Under the pieces are notes generated by a model that made no database searches, had not been told where the DNA came from, and worked only from the letters and a program-made list of their open reading frames with translations. Positions 1 through 8,274 of a DNA stretch of 64,000 nt are shown here, piece by piece. A program made the position numbers and the translations under genes. Position 1 is the stretch's first letter. The number at the start of each line of letters is the position of its first letter. The stretch comes from Sycon ciliatum (taxonomy: Eukaryota > Porifera > Calcarea > Leucosolenida > Sycettidae), in NCBI RefSeq assembly GCF_964019385.1, contig NC_088644.1:44972483-45036482 (forward strand). Reading direction: 5' to 3'.

Positions 1-1268
1 TGGGGGAACTGAAGAAGCTAGCAGTATTTGCACAAACCCAGCCGCAGGCTGCGTATTCTGCGTATGTAACGGGCCTCAGGGGTAGATGGGCGTTCCTCTG
101 TCGTACCATGAAGGTACCCGAACCCATGTTCCAACCGCTGGAGGACATTGTGAAGTCTGAACTGATTCCCGCCTTAACTTGCCGTGCACCCCCAGGCGAC
201 ACCCTCCGACGGCTTATGGCTTTGCCGTGTCGTCTGGGTGGGCTCGGTTTGATTAACCCTGTGTCCCTATGCCAACAATACGACTCGTCGGTTCGGATGA
301 CCAACCCTTTGTCTCGGAGAATCTTGTCAGGGGATGGCTCCATCGGTGACTCGGTAGTGTTAATCAGATCGGCCAAGAGAGACGCCAAGGCATCTTCTCG
401 ACGTCATCAGAAACTGGAATTCGACGCGATATCGGGCAGTGCGTCGGAGTCGCTACGACATGTCATAGAAGTCGCGAAGGAGAAAGGGTCGTCGAGCTGG
501 CTGACGTGCCGTCCACTTAAGAAATATCATTTTAATTTAACAAAGGGAGAGTTTTGGGACGGACTCTGCCTCCGTTACGGATGGACACCGGCCAGGGTAC
601 CGTCACACTGCTCTTGCGGCCAAGAGGCAACTGTCGCGCATTCCCTGTCGTGCCCCTATGGAGGGTTTCCCTCCATTAGACACAATGGTATTCGGGACGT
701 CACGGCCCGGCTGCTGGACGAGGTGTGCACCAGTGTGTCCATCGAGCCCTTGCTGCAACCGCTGACGGGGGAGCGTCTTCGCTACCGGACCGCAAATGTG
801 GAAGACCGTGCCCGGTTGGATGTCGCTGCCAATGGTTTGTGGGGCAGTCGTTTTGAGCGTACACTTATTGATATACGGGTTTTTAATCCTCACTCACGCT
901 CAAATCGATCTGCACCACATACTATTGTGTATCAGCGACATGAAAAAGAAAAGAGAAGGCACTATGAGGAGCGGGTGAGGCAGGTTGAGCAAGCCTCCTT
1001 TGTTCCGGCGGTCATGTCAGCCAGTGGCGGAATGGGTCCGGCATCAACAGCACTGTACAAACGAATTGCTCATCTGTTGGCGGAGAAGAGGGGTGAGCAC
1101 TACTCTCATGTTATGGCATTTGTTAGATGCAGGATTTCCTTCAGCCTTCTGAAATCCTGTATCGTGTGCATTCGCGGTTGTAGGCGTTTAAATTTTGGTT
1201 TGAAATTTGCACCCTCCTGCGGAGCCCACGCTGCTTTGGCAGTGGCGGAGGCTCGCTTGCCGACGTAA
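1..1268 (+). CDS. C-terminal part of a non-LTR retrotransposon polyprotein (R2/NeSL-like, restriction-like endonuclease end), cut by the window edge
   Basis: The frame is open from base 3 to the TAA at 1266, so the protein continues off the left edge; the first ATG is at 108. Numbered from that ATG, a C-x-C-x7-H-x3-C knuckle (C168, C170, H178, C182) is followed directly by GGF..IRHN..RD, then by a RLDV...IDIRV stretch near residues 233-262. This order (zinc knuckle, RHN, then a PD-(D/E)XK-like core) is what R2/NeSL-type LINEs carry downstream of the reverse transcriptase. The conserved PCRLGGLGL near residue 40 looks like the end of the thumb region. The role would be target cleavage during retrotransposition in the nucleus. 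The clade name is inference; the RT core lies outside the window. No stop interrupts the visible part. Confidence 0.6.
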   Translation, partial: GELKKLAVFAQTQPQAAYSAYVTGLRGRWAFLCRTMKVPEPMFQPLEDIVKSELIPALTCRAPPGDTLRRLMALPCRLGGLGLINPVSLCQQYDSSVRMTNPLSRRILSGDGSIGDSVVLIRSAKRDAKASSRRHQKLEFDAISGSASESLRHVIEVAKEKGSSSWLTCRPLKKYHFNLTKGEFWDGLCLRYGWTPARVPSHCSCGQEATVAHSLSCPYGGFPSIRHNGIRDVTARLLDEVCTSVSIEPLLQPLTGERLRYRTANVEDRARLDVAANGLWGSRFERTLIDIRVFNPHSRSNRSAPHTIVYQRHEKEKRRHYEERVRQVEQASFVPAVMSASGGMGPASTALYKRIAHLLAEKRGEHYSHVMAFVRCRISFSLLKSCIVCIRGCRRLNFGLKFAPSCGAHAALAVAEARLPT

Positions 1269-1542
1269 CCGTCGGAGATCATCATGAACAATGGACTGAC
1301 TAATTATTCACTTGTCCTGTCTTTATAAATAACATGTTATTGCATAATATGTTCTTGGTTTAGTTTTTGGCCTTTTTCGTGCTTTGGAGTTGATAACATT
1401 TTCCTCTCACACAGAGCTGGATCGGCGTTGCACACTCTGGGGGGTTATGTACTCTGGGGGGTTATGTACTCTTGATAATATCCCCCATTATTATATTGCA
1501 TACATGTACAACATAACATGACTGTATTTTTTTTTTTTTTTT
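1269..1542. other. AT-rich stretch downstream of the R2/NeSL-like fragment
   Basis: No gene is visible. It contains a direct repeat of CTGGGGGGTTATGTACTC near 1436-1471 and ends in a run of T at about 1527-1542. It may be the retroelement 3' untranslated region, but there is no second copy in the window to fix its end. Confidence 0.4.
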
Positions 1543-1789
1543 GATTTGGATGGCTCCTGCCGGGCGTTTGCAGTCAATGTATTGCGCGCCTGAACCTCAA
1601 CTTTTTCCTCTCATTCAACACATTCCGTGACCGCGCTGCCGTCCTTGTTTCCCATTTGGTCTGTGGTAGGCATTTCCCAAATCTGCAGGCCGAGAAATTT
1701 GCCGAAAACTGTGGTTTTGAAGAAATCACCGATCTTTTGGCCAAATATGCATTTTTCGCACTGAATTCGCCGAAAATCGAAGTTTGTTA
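1543..1789. repeat. Dispersed repeat, copy 1 (other copy 45,131-45,371)
   Basis: About 245 bp starting TTTGGATG and running through GTCAATGTATTGCG and CCCATTTGGTCTGT to TTCGCCGAAAATCGA is present again, same orientation, at 45,131-45,371 with roughly 90 percent identity by eye. It has no coding content I recognise. Both copies start next to a low-complexity tract (poly-T here, GT-rich there), which suggests a retroposed unit, but the element type is unknown. Confidence 0.75.
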
Positions 1790-2204
1790 CTAGCCAACAT
1801 GGTATTCCGCTATTCAATACACTGGACAGGTTAAAGATAGCAATACGATTCGTACTAGGAATATATACAACAGGATTGACTATGTGGTTGTTCCACCACA
1901 TTGATAGCCTATCATTAACAAGGCCCGATCGTATTCTGGTACAAAAGTGTTCAGTTATTGCACCATGTATGTCGCATTATTTTCGATTCACTTCTCAGTG
2001 TTGCGAACCGCCCGTATTTGTCCGTATTTGTTCGTATTTGTTCGGAAAACGAAGTTTTGTCCGCAGTACGGTTTCTAGTCGATTATCCCGCAAACGATCA
2101 TGTATATGAACGATTACTATAATCATCGTAACTCCATCATATCGGGAAACAGCACAAGCATGCCCGGCCGCAGATGACTGCTCCACTGGCGAGCTACTTC
2201 AAGA
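1790..2204. other. Non-coding stretch, nothing recognised
   Basis: No recognisable coding or RNA feature. A three-fold short tandem repeat of TTCGTATTTG-like units lies at about 2018-2045. Confidence 0.4.
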
Positions 2205-3223
2205 TTGAAAGAGCACAAAGAGACCTACATGCCACATCCCCAGGTGAAGGATCAATGCTTGAAGACGTTGCCAGGAATGAACCCAAGGAGTTCTATTCAC
2301 AGGCCATATCTAGAGATATGTATTTCCAATTGTTGTAGTCTCCTGAGTAAACAAGCCGAAGTATTGAACCTATTGACACAAGAGTCTCTGGATATTCTTT
2401 GTCTAACAGAAACGTGGCTAAATCCCACCATTCCTGATAATGTTGTAACCATACCAGGTTATAAACTATACCGAAAGGACAGAAGCAGTACATCCCTACC
2501 ATGGTCACAGCTTGGTGGGGGTGGCGTAGCAATCTATGTTAAGGACCACTTGAGCTGCGATTTTCACCCAGAATTTACGTATGGTAGCTGCGAAATGATG
2601 ACTGTTGAGATCAAGCATCCAAGCCGACCTGTCTTCGTATCTGTTTGGTACCGGCCACCATGACAACTTATAAGTTCTTTAATATCTACTCTCGATCAGC
2701 TCTCTGATCTATTTGACCAACACAATAGCATAATTGTAGTCGACTTCAATGCCAAGAACCGAGCCTGGAAAGACACTGACACCACATACTGCAATGGTAG
2801 GGCTCTGCAGTCAGCTTTCATGAAGTTCGGTTTCAATGTGATGAATGAAGGGACTGGTACACGACCTAATCTTAGAAGCGGTCAAAACCCGTTGCTCGAC
2901 ATCATAGCAACCAACATACCAGACATTATATACTCTACACACACACTTGAGCCCTTATCTGATCATTGTCCCGTCATTGCCTCGCTATCTCTCTGCACAC
3001 CAACCCAGCGTCGAGAATGTCGACTACGCAGAACAACGGATTTCGCCAGACGGCGCATGCTAATAGAACAGGAACCGTTTCTTGAGCGCGTAATGGGGAC
3101 TGAACTTGTGGATTCAGCTTGAAAAGCGTGGGAATCTCATTTTCAGGATCTAGTAGACAGATCTTCTATCTTGATCAGTCAACAGGAGCGTCGAAAGCAG
3201 AGCTGGTACACGCCAAATCTACA
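2205..3223 (+). pseudogene. LINE endonuclease fragment (L2/CR1-like AP-type endonuclease), broken
   Basis: Two same-strand frames together give an exonuclease-endonuclease-phosphatase (EEP) domain. The first (2205-2663) carries LTETWLNP with the catalytic Glu and GGGGVAIYV. A stop at 2661-2663 precedes the DFNAKNRAW block. The second (2820-3122) carries the LLDIIATN and SDHCPV motifs that end the domain. This domain nicks target DNA in L2/CR1-type LINEs. A further stop lies at 3120. The fragment ends exactly where the Polinton terminal repeat begins and no RT half resumes beyond 25,017, so the 3' half was lost or lies elsewhere. It is inactive. A related RT half, not necessarily the same family, is on the minus strand at 41.1-43.4 kb. 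Confidence 0.75.
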
Positions 3224-3263
3224 AGTAGATAGTAGTGGGCTTGTTCTGTATCACTGACGTCAT
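3224..3263 (+). repeat. Left terminal inverted repeat of the Polinton
   Basis: It begins AGTAGATAGTAGTGGGCTTG. The reverse complement of the right end begins AGTAGAAAGTATTAGGCTTG, and both then reach CACTGACGTCAT. By eye about 31 of 40 positions agree. Polintons need matching ends for integrase-mediated insertion, and terminal repeats also serve protein-primed replication. Confidence 0.65.
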
Positions 3264-3326
3264 GCAGGTCACGTGGCTGCGCCACGTGACCTGCATGACG
3301 TCATTGATACAGAACAAGCCCACTAC
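3232..3326. repeat. Terminal hairpin: 46-bp stem with 3-nt loop inside the left Polinton end
   Basis: Bases 3232-3277 are the reverse complement of 3281-3326 with a single mismatch (ACTGACG against ATTGACG); the loop is TGC at 3278-3280. The outer part of the stem is the terminal inverted repeat itself, so the Polinton terminus is followed by its own mirror image. Two TGACGTCA palindromes lie in the stem. It could be a replication-generated inversion, a fold-back end or a nested MITE. Confidence 0.85.
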
Positions 3327-3455
3327 GAAGGATGAATAATGACGTCATCGACTTGAATGTCATGTGACATCATCGAAACATGTTAACTACAAAGGATGAA
3401 TGATGACGTTATCAACTTCAATGTCATGTGATACCATGTGACGTCATTGAATAAC
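3324..3455. repeat. Two imperfect direct repeats with TGACGTCA-like motifs
   Basis: Two units of about 64-68 bp, starting at about 3324 and 3388, share AGGATGAAT.ATGACGT, CAACTT or CGACTTGAATGTCATGTGA and similar blocks. CRE-like TGACGTCA motifs recur here and in the right-end repeats, so they may be a shared terminal regulatory motif. Confidence 0.6.
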
Positions 3456-3522
3456 CCTAATAATGCATGACACTCATCTTAGAACTTGTACTTTTTTTCT
3501 TCTTTTTTTCTTCTTTTTTTCT

Positions 3523-3594
3523 GCTATGAGGGGATTCGAACCCGCGAACATATGATTAGAAACAATGATACTTACCACACAAGCTATAGGGGCT
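3523..3594 (-). other. tRNA-like sequence (tRNA-derived SINE head or retropseudogene)
   Basis: On the minus strand the segment has an A-box-like TAGCTTGTGTGGTAAG and a perfect B-box GGTTCGAATCC, at tRNA spacing. A four-pair D stem can be drawn, but the acceptor and anticodon stems do not pair well. An A-rich (GAAAAAAA)n-like tail follows at once on the same strand (3490-3520). This is typical of a retroposed tRNA-derived sequence rather than a working tRNA. Confidence 0.5.
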
Positions 3595-3659
3595 TTGTTA
3601 GAGGTATACTGAACTAATGTGTATAAGTGGTGTGCATGGAACGAGAGGGTCATCATTGT

Positions 3660-4301
3660 ATATTTTTTATGGATAATTCTTACAAGTCTCCCTCACTAAC
3701 CCAATCACCACGACAACCCTAATAACCAATAGTCCTAATAAAACCTACATGTAGATACTGCACAAGAATATTGCCATGTCAACTAACTTGCCACTATCCT
3801 CTTTTCTACATGTTCAAGTATGTGCACAGGTACATTCTACTTCTACTCATCAAAGTCTTCAATTTCGCAGGATGACCTCGTAATCACATTCAGATGGACG
3901 AAAGGATACTATTATTATTCACATTCTGATTGTTGGAATAAATAGCGGAATTACGAGCAAAGGCATAATGCACCACATAACTAGAACATAATATTTATAA
4001 TGCACTTCACACAGCAAGAGAAAAAAGAAAAAAATACGTTTGTAATTTTTGACTCGTTCACAGAAATACGTTTGTAATTTTTGACTCGTTCACAGAAAGA
4101 TTGATTGCTAAATAAATCGATTGCATTACGAAGAGCTGAAACAGAAGATTGATTGCTAAAATGAATTTTGGTCTATGCATTACGAAGAACTAAAACAATT
4201 CAAAACTATTACTATCTTATTTACAAGTCTGAGTTTCATATATTACCGAAGGAAAAGTAATCCCCTAAACAAGTAAAACAGCTAGACAACAAAACTATCG
4301 C
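3660..4301. other. AT-rich left arm of the Polinton, no gene
   Basis: No gene recognised. It contains AACCCTAAT motifs (inverted relative to the right-end TTAGGG arrays) and a perfect 31-bp tandem duplication at about 4036-4097 (AATACGTTTGTAATTTTTGA and following). ATTGATTGCTAAA motifs recur at 4098-4160. Confidence 0.5.
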
Positions 4302-4976
4302 TCACATACCCTCACAGTTGATGTAGATGTGGGGAGTACCCATAGGTACCGATTTGATTACTGTCGTCTGCGGATCGCGTCTGATAGAACCATCTGCCTC
4401 AACCATCACCTTGGTGACCTCCACTTTGACGGCGATGAACTCGGCGGGAGAAAGTTCCAGCGGTATAGTCGGCTCGATGCGATCTTTTCGGAAATATGAC
4501 CCGCTTCTGATCTTCGCGACCAGGGTTACAAAGTCCGGAAGAGTCAGCGTCAGAGAGTTGATATCATCGTCAATGCACTTGCTCACGTCTCTAACACATG
4601 CCGCATGAGTTGCCTCGATCAGACCGTACATCCGCCATCTCCCATCCATGAGCTGAATGATCACGTAGTCGTACTTCTCATCACCATAGTCTTGTATATC
4701 TAAACCTTGGATGGAGATATTGGGGAGGTGCACCTCCTCAAGCTGACAGGATAACTTTGATGCTGATATTCTACATAGCGTCTCTATAGCTGCCAGATGG
4801 GTGAGCGGTTTCACTTGGCTTGCAATTCTCACCAATGGTCGAGCTCGATGTTGAGACATACGTTGAATTGATACTGTAGGACTCGTGCTGAAAAGCACGC
4901 TCACCACCACCACCACAAAGCCTTCATCGCTCTCCCAATTAATAGACTCGGACGCAGTAGAGAGTACAGAGGCCAT
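4302..4976 (-). CDS. Polinton accessory protein of unknown function
   Basis: It encodes 224 residues from the ATG at 4976. The frame is open to an ATG at 5057, but a TATA box lies at 5059-5069 on this strand, only a few bases upstream of 5057. A transcription start 25-30 bp beyond the TATA box would exclude 5057, so I chose 4976. The central part is acidic with alternating hydrophobic stretches (QLEEVHLPNISIQGLDIQDY), compatible with a beta-rich fold. I see no signal peptide, membrane segment or recognised motif. It is divergent from the two-exon zinc-finger gene at 5471, so the two may share a promoter region. Being the first gene inside the left end, it could be an early or host-interaction gene; that is conjecture. 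Confidence 0.6.
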   Translation of the reverse strand: MASVLSTASESINWESDEGFVVVVVSVLFSTSPTVSIQRMSQHRARPLVRIASQVKPLTHLAAIETLCRISASKLSCQLEEVHLPNISIQGLDIQDYGDEKYDYVIIQLMDGRWRMYGLIEATHAACVRDVSKCIDDDINSLTLTLPDFVTLVAKIRSGSYFRKDRIEPTIPLELSPAEFIAVKVEVTKVMVEADGSIRRDPQTTVIKSVPMGTPHIYINCEGM

Positions 4977-5058
4977 GATATTCTCTAAGTGTGGAGCTGA
5001 CTGGAAGAGAACAGGAGCGGAGGCTTGGAAACTGAGGACGATCTTGAAGCTATGCAAG

Positions 5059-5069
5059 CCTTTTTATAA
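5059..5069 (-). promoter_or_regulatory. TATA box for the 4302-4976 gene
   Basis: On the minus strand it reads TTATAAAAAGG, a strong TATA match, about 83 bp upstream of the chosen start codon. It decides against the upstream ATG at 5057. Confidence 0.6.
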
Positions 5070-5470
5070 CATGCGAGCAGTTCGTTACACACCACATACG
5101 TTTCAAAGGATATGCGCTTATGCATACAGACCCCCAACGGAGTTTTCAGAATTATCGATTTGCGCTCCAATTTAGAGCGTTTGAACTTCGAACTTTTGAT
5201 GGAATGATGATCGCGCCCATACCTGGAGCTGTTGCGTACATCGTACATCTTTTACAACTTCTCAGATCATAATTATAGCACAGACATGAGTGAACTCCAT
5301 AGTACGCATAATGCATACGCGAACTGTCTGGAATTTTTTGGAAATCGACGGAAACAGTGCATGATGTACATTCCTCGTATTCGTCGGTTGCTAATGCGCG
5401 CGCGCACATCAGAACATCAACTGACATCTGCGCGCACAACATATGCAAACTGTCTACAAGTTGTTAGAAA

Positions 5471-6410
5471 ATGGCGGAAACAACTGTCATCAGCTCAGTT
5501 TGGATAACGGAATCACCGATGATAAAAAAGGTTGGAGTCAACTTCAACGGTCTCTTTCAACTCATCGAAGAAAGCATAATGTACTTTTCGTGCAAAACCT
5601 GCAGTACCACCTTGGTGGGGCTGAAGCCCCTTTCGGATCATCTGAAGAGCAAGAGGCATTTGATGAATACTGCCAGCTGCAGATCTTTCTTCATCTGCTC
5701 ATGGTAAGTGAATATCACTTCGTGATGTTGTAGTTGCAATGGGAGCTTCGCGCGGGGTTGGAGATGAATCGGAGATGTTGAAATCGTCTCCAAATGTATT
5801 AGGAGATCCCTCTAGATGATAAGAATATACGGTCCATAATGAAAACTAGTTTGTTGATGTAATATTACTATACAACAAGAATACTACATTATCCTTGTTC
5901 GTGTTGTACTTATTTGTTCCACTGGTCTAACTGCGTGGCGTTGTAGTCTCAAGGGGAGCTTCGTGCGGAGCTGAAGAACATTCGAAGATGTTAAAATTGT
6001 CTCTAAATGTAATAGGAGATCCCTCTAGATGATAAGAATATACATCCTGTAATGAACATCAATAGTACTATACAAAAAGAATACCACAATATCTTTGTTA
6101 GTGTTGTACTTAGTTGTTTCACTGTCTGACTTCATATTATCTGGTTATATCGGCGAACTATTAGGTATAATCAGTAAAACATAGAGTCTGTTCTTTCAAC
6201 ATCTCATTATATCACCTCTTTGTTTCTTGTTTTCTTTTCCTGCATAGTGACGGTTTAGAGCGGGATGTGTCATCTCTGGCAGCGCACATACTTACGCAGA
6301 AGCACCTGGAGAACTATTTCGAAGTCATGCATCGTTACTATGGAGAGCTTCCGACGGCGAGCGTTATTACAACAGTAATGGCAACGGCAAATTTAATAAA
6401 AGAATTGTAA
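5471..6410 (+). CDS. Two-exon zinc-finger protein (exons 5471-5703 and 6248-6410), Polinton accessory gene
   Basis: Exon 1 runs from ATG 5471 to 5703 and ends in ATG|GTAAGTG, a consensus splice donor. The acceptor is TTTTCCTGCATAG|T at 6247/6248, after a pyrimidine tract. The junction keeps frame (phase 2) and exon 2 is open to TAA at 6408-6410, giving 131 residues. Exon 1 encodes C-x2-C-x12-H-x5-H (CKTC ... DHLKSKRH), the spacing of U1C/matrin-type zinc fingers. Across the junction a second cysteine pair (C-x-C) is followed by the same x12-H-x5-H spacing, so it looks like a tandem finger. Unspliced, the frame stops three bases after the donor. Likely a nucleic-acid-binding protein; its role is unknown. 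The intron is 544 bp and contains a tandem duplication. Confidence 0.65.
5727..6128. repeat. Tandem duplication (about 213-bp unit) inside the intron
   Basis: Units at 5727-5939 and 5940-6128 share GTTGTAGT..CAA.GGGAGC, GGAGATCCCTCTAGATGATA and GTTGTACTTA.TTGTT blocks, roughly 80 percent identical by eye. No coding potential. Confidence 0.8.
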
Positions 6411-6506
6411 AATATGTATCACTTTGCTTTACAACCGTAGATTATGTGTTTGTGCGGAAGGGGGGATTTTTGGGGCGGTGAATAAATGTAAGCATAGTAG
6501 CTGTCC

Positions 6507-7139
6507 TCACTGAGCTTCAAGGGTTGCATCTTCTGGCTTGCTCACGATATCCTTGGTGTGATGGAGTCTTATGTGATCGATATGTTGCGTAAATGCAATT
6601 TCATTGAATAGAGCAGCAGCGAACATCTGGCAGTTGCTTGTTATCAGATCATAATTGTCCTTGACGAGGTGTGAATTATAGAGGAAATCCACCATATCCA
6701 GCAGATTGAGATTCGATTTGTCTGCAACAATCTCCTCTAACGGATTTTTCCTGAGGTTTCCTCGATATAAGCACCTCACACTTTCTAAAGTCTTTCCTCT
6801 GCATACGCTAACACCATCCGTAGTTTTTTCCGCTGACCACCACCAGTTTCTCGTTTGAAAGATAACGAAAGCGTGGAAAGCAATCAAATCCGTCCGTTGA
6901 TGATACCATATAGGCGTTTTGTAAATACCAACCCAGATAATAGTATCTTCTCCAAGAAGGGGTTTGAGATAAGTTTTGATATCGGTGTAGTCAATTCTCC
7001 AAGCATCCTGCCCGATTTTATTCACATTCGGGTGGAAGTACACAGCACTATCATAGTTAGCACCACCGAATTTACGTATAAGCTCTAAAAGCTCAGATGA
7101 GACGCTCTTGCATGACTTGCAAGCTGTTGAGCAAGACAT
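6507..7139 (-). CDS. Permuted papain-fold (LRAT/NlpC-P60-like) protein
   Basis: It encodes 210 residues from ATG 7139. The diagnostic pair is a His in LIAFHAFVIF (H89) and a Cys in an SNCQMF block (C170), the order and context seen in the circularly permuted papain-like families such as LRAT, H-REV107 phospholipases/acyltransferases and viral H-box/NC proteins. Known members act as lipid acyltransferases, phospholipases or peptidases. The N-terminus is cysteine-rich (CSTACKSC) without a signal peptide. The gene is divergent from the TFIIB-like gene. In a capsid-encoding element a membrane-active enzyme could help entry or membrane remodelling, but that is inference. The family call rests on short motifs, so confidence in function is moderate. 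Confidence 0.55.
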   Translation of the reverse strand: MSCSTACKSCKSVSSELLELIRKFGGANYDSAVYFHPNVNKIGQDAWRIDYTDIKTYLKPLLGEDTIIWVGIYKTPIWYHQRTDLIAFHAFVIFQTRNWWWSAEKTTDGVSVCRGKTLESVRCLYRGNLRKNPLEEIVADKSNLNLLDMVDFLYNSHLVKDNYDLITSNCQMFAAALFNEIAFTQHIDHIRLHHTKDIVSKPEDATLEAQ

Positions 7140-7212
7140 GATGGGAGCACAAAAATCTTATGCAACCCTGTTATGCGGTTACTTTTAATGACTCGCGGTT
7201 GGCGTAGGTAGG

Positions 7213-7224
7213 GGTTTATATACA
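7213..7224 (-). promoter_or_regulatory. TATA box for the 6507-7139 gene
   Basis: The minus strand reads TGTATATAAACC about 75-85 bp upstream of the ATG at 7139. A CCAAT sequence follows at 7249-7253 on the plus strand, in the shared divergent promoter region. Confidence 0.55.
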
Positions 7225-7347
7225 ACCCGTCCGAAATTTTTCTCTAGAACCAATCAGCATCCAGCCAGATGGGGGTGGGGGGTGATAAACTCGCAATAAA
7301 ACTGAGTGTTGACGAAGGATTGTTGGCATTTTTCTTTTTGCAACATC

Positions 7348-8226
7348 ATGGATTCGCATCTATGTGAACAATTTGATACTCTCATCAAATACATCCATCA
7401 TGGGAAGGAGTCAGTGGTGCGAGATACTGAAAAATCCTGCAACCACGTGGATGAGACCGTTATAGATGGTAGCTATGTGTGTACTCAATGTGCACACGTG
7501 ATCGAGCAGCATGTCTATGCGCCGGAGCACGATTTTCATAAGCGATGTATGCCGGAAAAAAGATGCTATCAGTCTCGACAGCGTCTCCTAGGTGTTGACA
7601 GACATCTCGTGAGTTTTCTCAAGAAAACAAATATTGGTGAGTTTCTATCATCTCACTTCTACCTTCACCCCTTGCAAGAAACACTACATTCTTTGAAGAA
7701 ATCATGCTTATACAAAAGTCTGAACTACGCTATTGCGCTATCATGTCTCCTGTTCGAGTGTGATTATATCGTTCAGATGCGTTTACGCACCTTCCTTCCA
7801 CGTAGCAACGTTTCCTGGTTGCGCTTCGCGCGAATGCTCAGACCCTTACCATCAAGGTTTCCTCTCTTATTTTGCCTTCATTTACTGGAGAACTCACGCC
7901 AACTAACACCGCAACAAGTGCTCACCACTCGTAAAAATCTACCCCGCCTGAGCGGTGTTGATACTTCCATCCTATTATCTGTAGTGGATGCATATTGTTG
8001 GGAGATGCAACCTCTATCCGATCTAATCAACAACTTTGATTCTCATCATGAAGACTTGCAGTGCATTCTATACGACTATGTGAAAGTTGTGCAAGCTTGC
8101 GACCGACAATCACCCCGCCGACGAGGTGTAACCCGTCGGAGACGTGTTGCAGCACACCTGGACGAGTCTGAGCGTGTTGCGGCACGTCTGGTCAAGTCTG
8201 AGCGTTTTTCGGAGCAGTATGTATGA
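7348..8226 (+). CDS. TFIIB-like transcription factor (zinc ribbon plus helical region)
   Basis: I use the ATG at 7348 (292 residues); the frame is open slightly further upstream, but only through a non-ATG start. Residues 31-48 form C-x-H-x11-C-x2-C (CNH ... DGSYVCTQC) followed by AHVIEQHVY. This matches the N-terminal zinc ribbon of TFIIB and TFIIB-like proteins of large DNA viruses (C-x-H ... DG..VC..C). The rest (about 70-260) is helix-rich with Leu/Cys patterns compatible with cyclin folds, and the C-terminus is basic (RRRGVTRRRR). The likely role is recruiting RNA polymerase to element promoters. It is the first gene of the long rightward set. TFIIB-like genes are not part of the Polinton core, so this is notable. 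The cyclin-fold part is inference. Confidence 0.6.
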   Translation: MDSHLCEQFDTLIKYIHHGKESVVRDTEKSCNHVDETVIDGSYVCTQCAHVIEQHVYAPEHDFHKRCMPEKRCYQSRQRLLGVDRHLVSFLKKTNIGEFLSSHFYLHPLQETLHSLKKSCLYKSLNYAIALSCLLFECDYIVQMRLRTFLPRSNVSWLRFARMLRPLPSRFPLLFCLHLLENSRQLTPQQVLTTRKNLPRLSGVDTSILLSVVDAYCWEMQPLSDLINNFDSHHEDLQCILYDYVKVVQACDRQSPRRRGVTRRRRVAAHLDESERVAARLVKSERFSEQYV

Positions 8227-8274
8227 GGTGATGAAGTCTAATCAACCATCATAATTCTCTCAACCTCAACCAAG

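Noticed and set aside
3523-3594. Functional tRNA gene
   Set aside because: Acceptor and anticodon stems do not pair properly; kept only as a tRNA-like retroposon.
5030-5050. CTGAGGA core near the left Polinton gene
   Set aside because: Falls in the gene leader with no pairing flanks and no conserved GAAA spacing.
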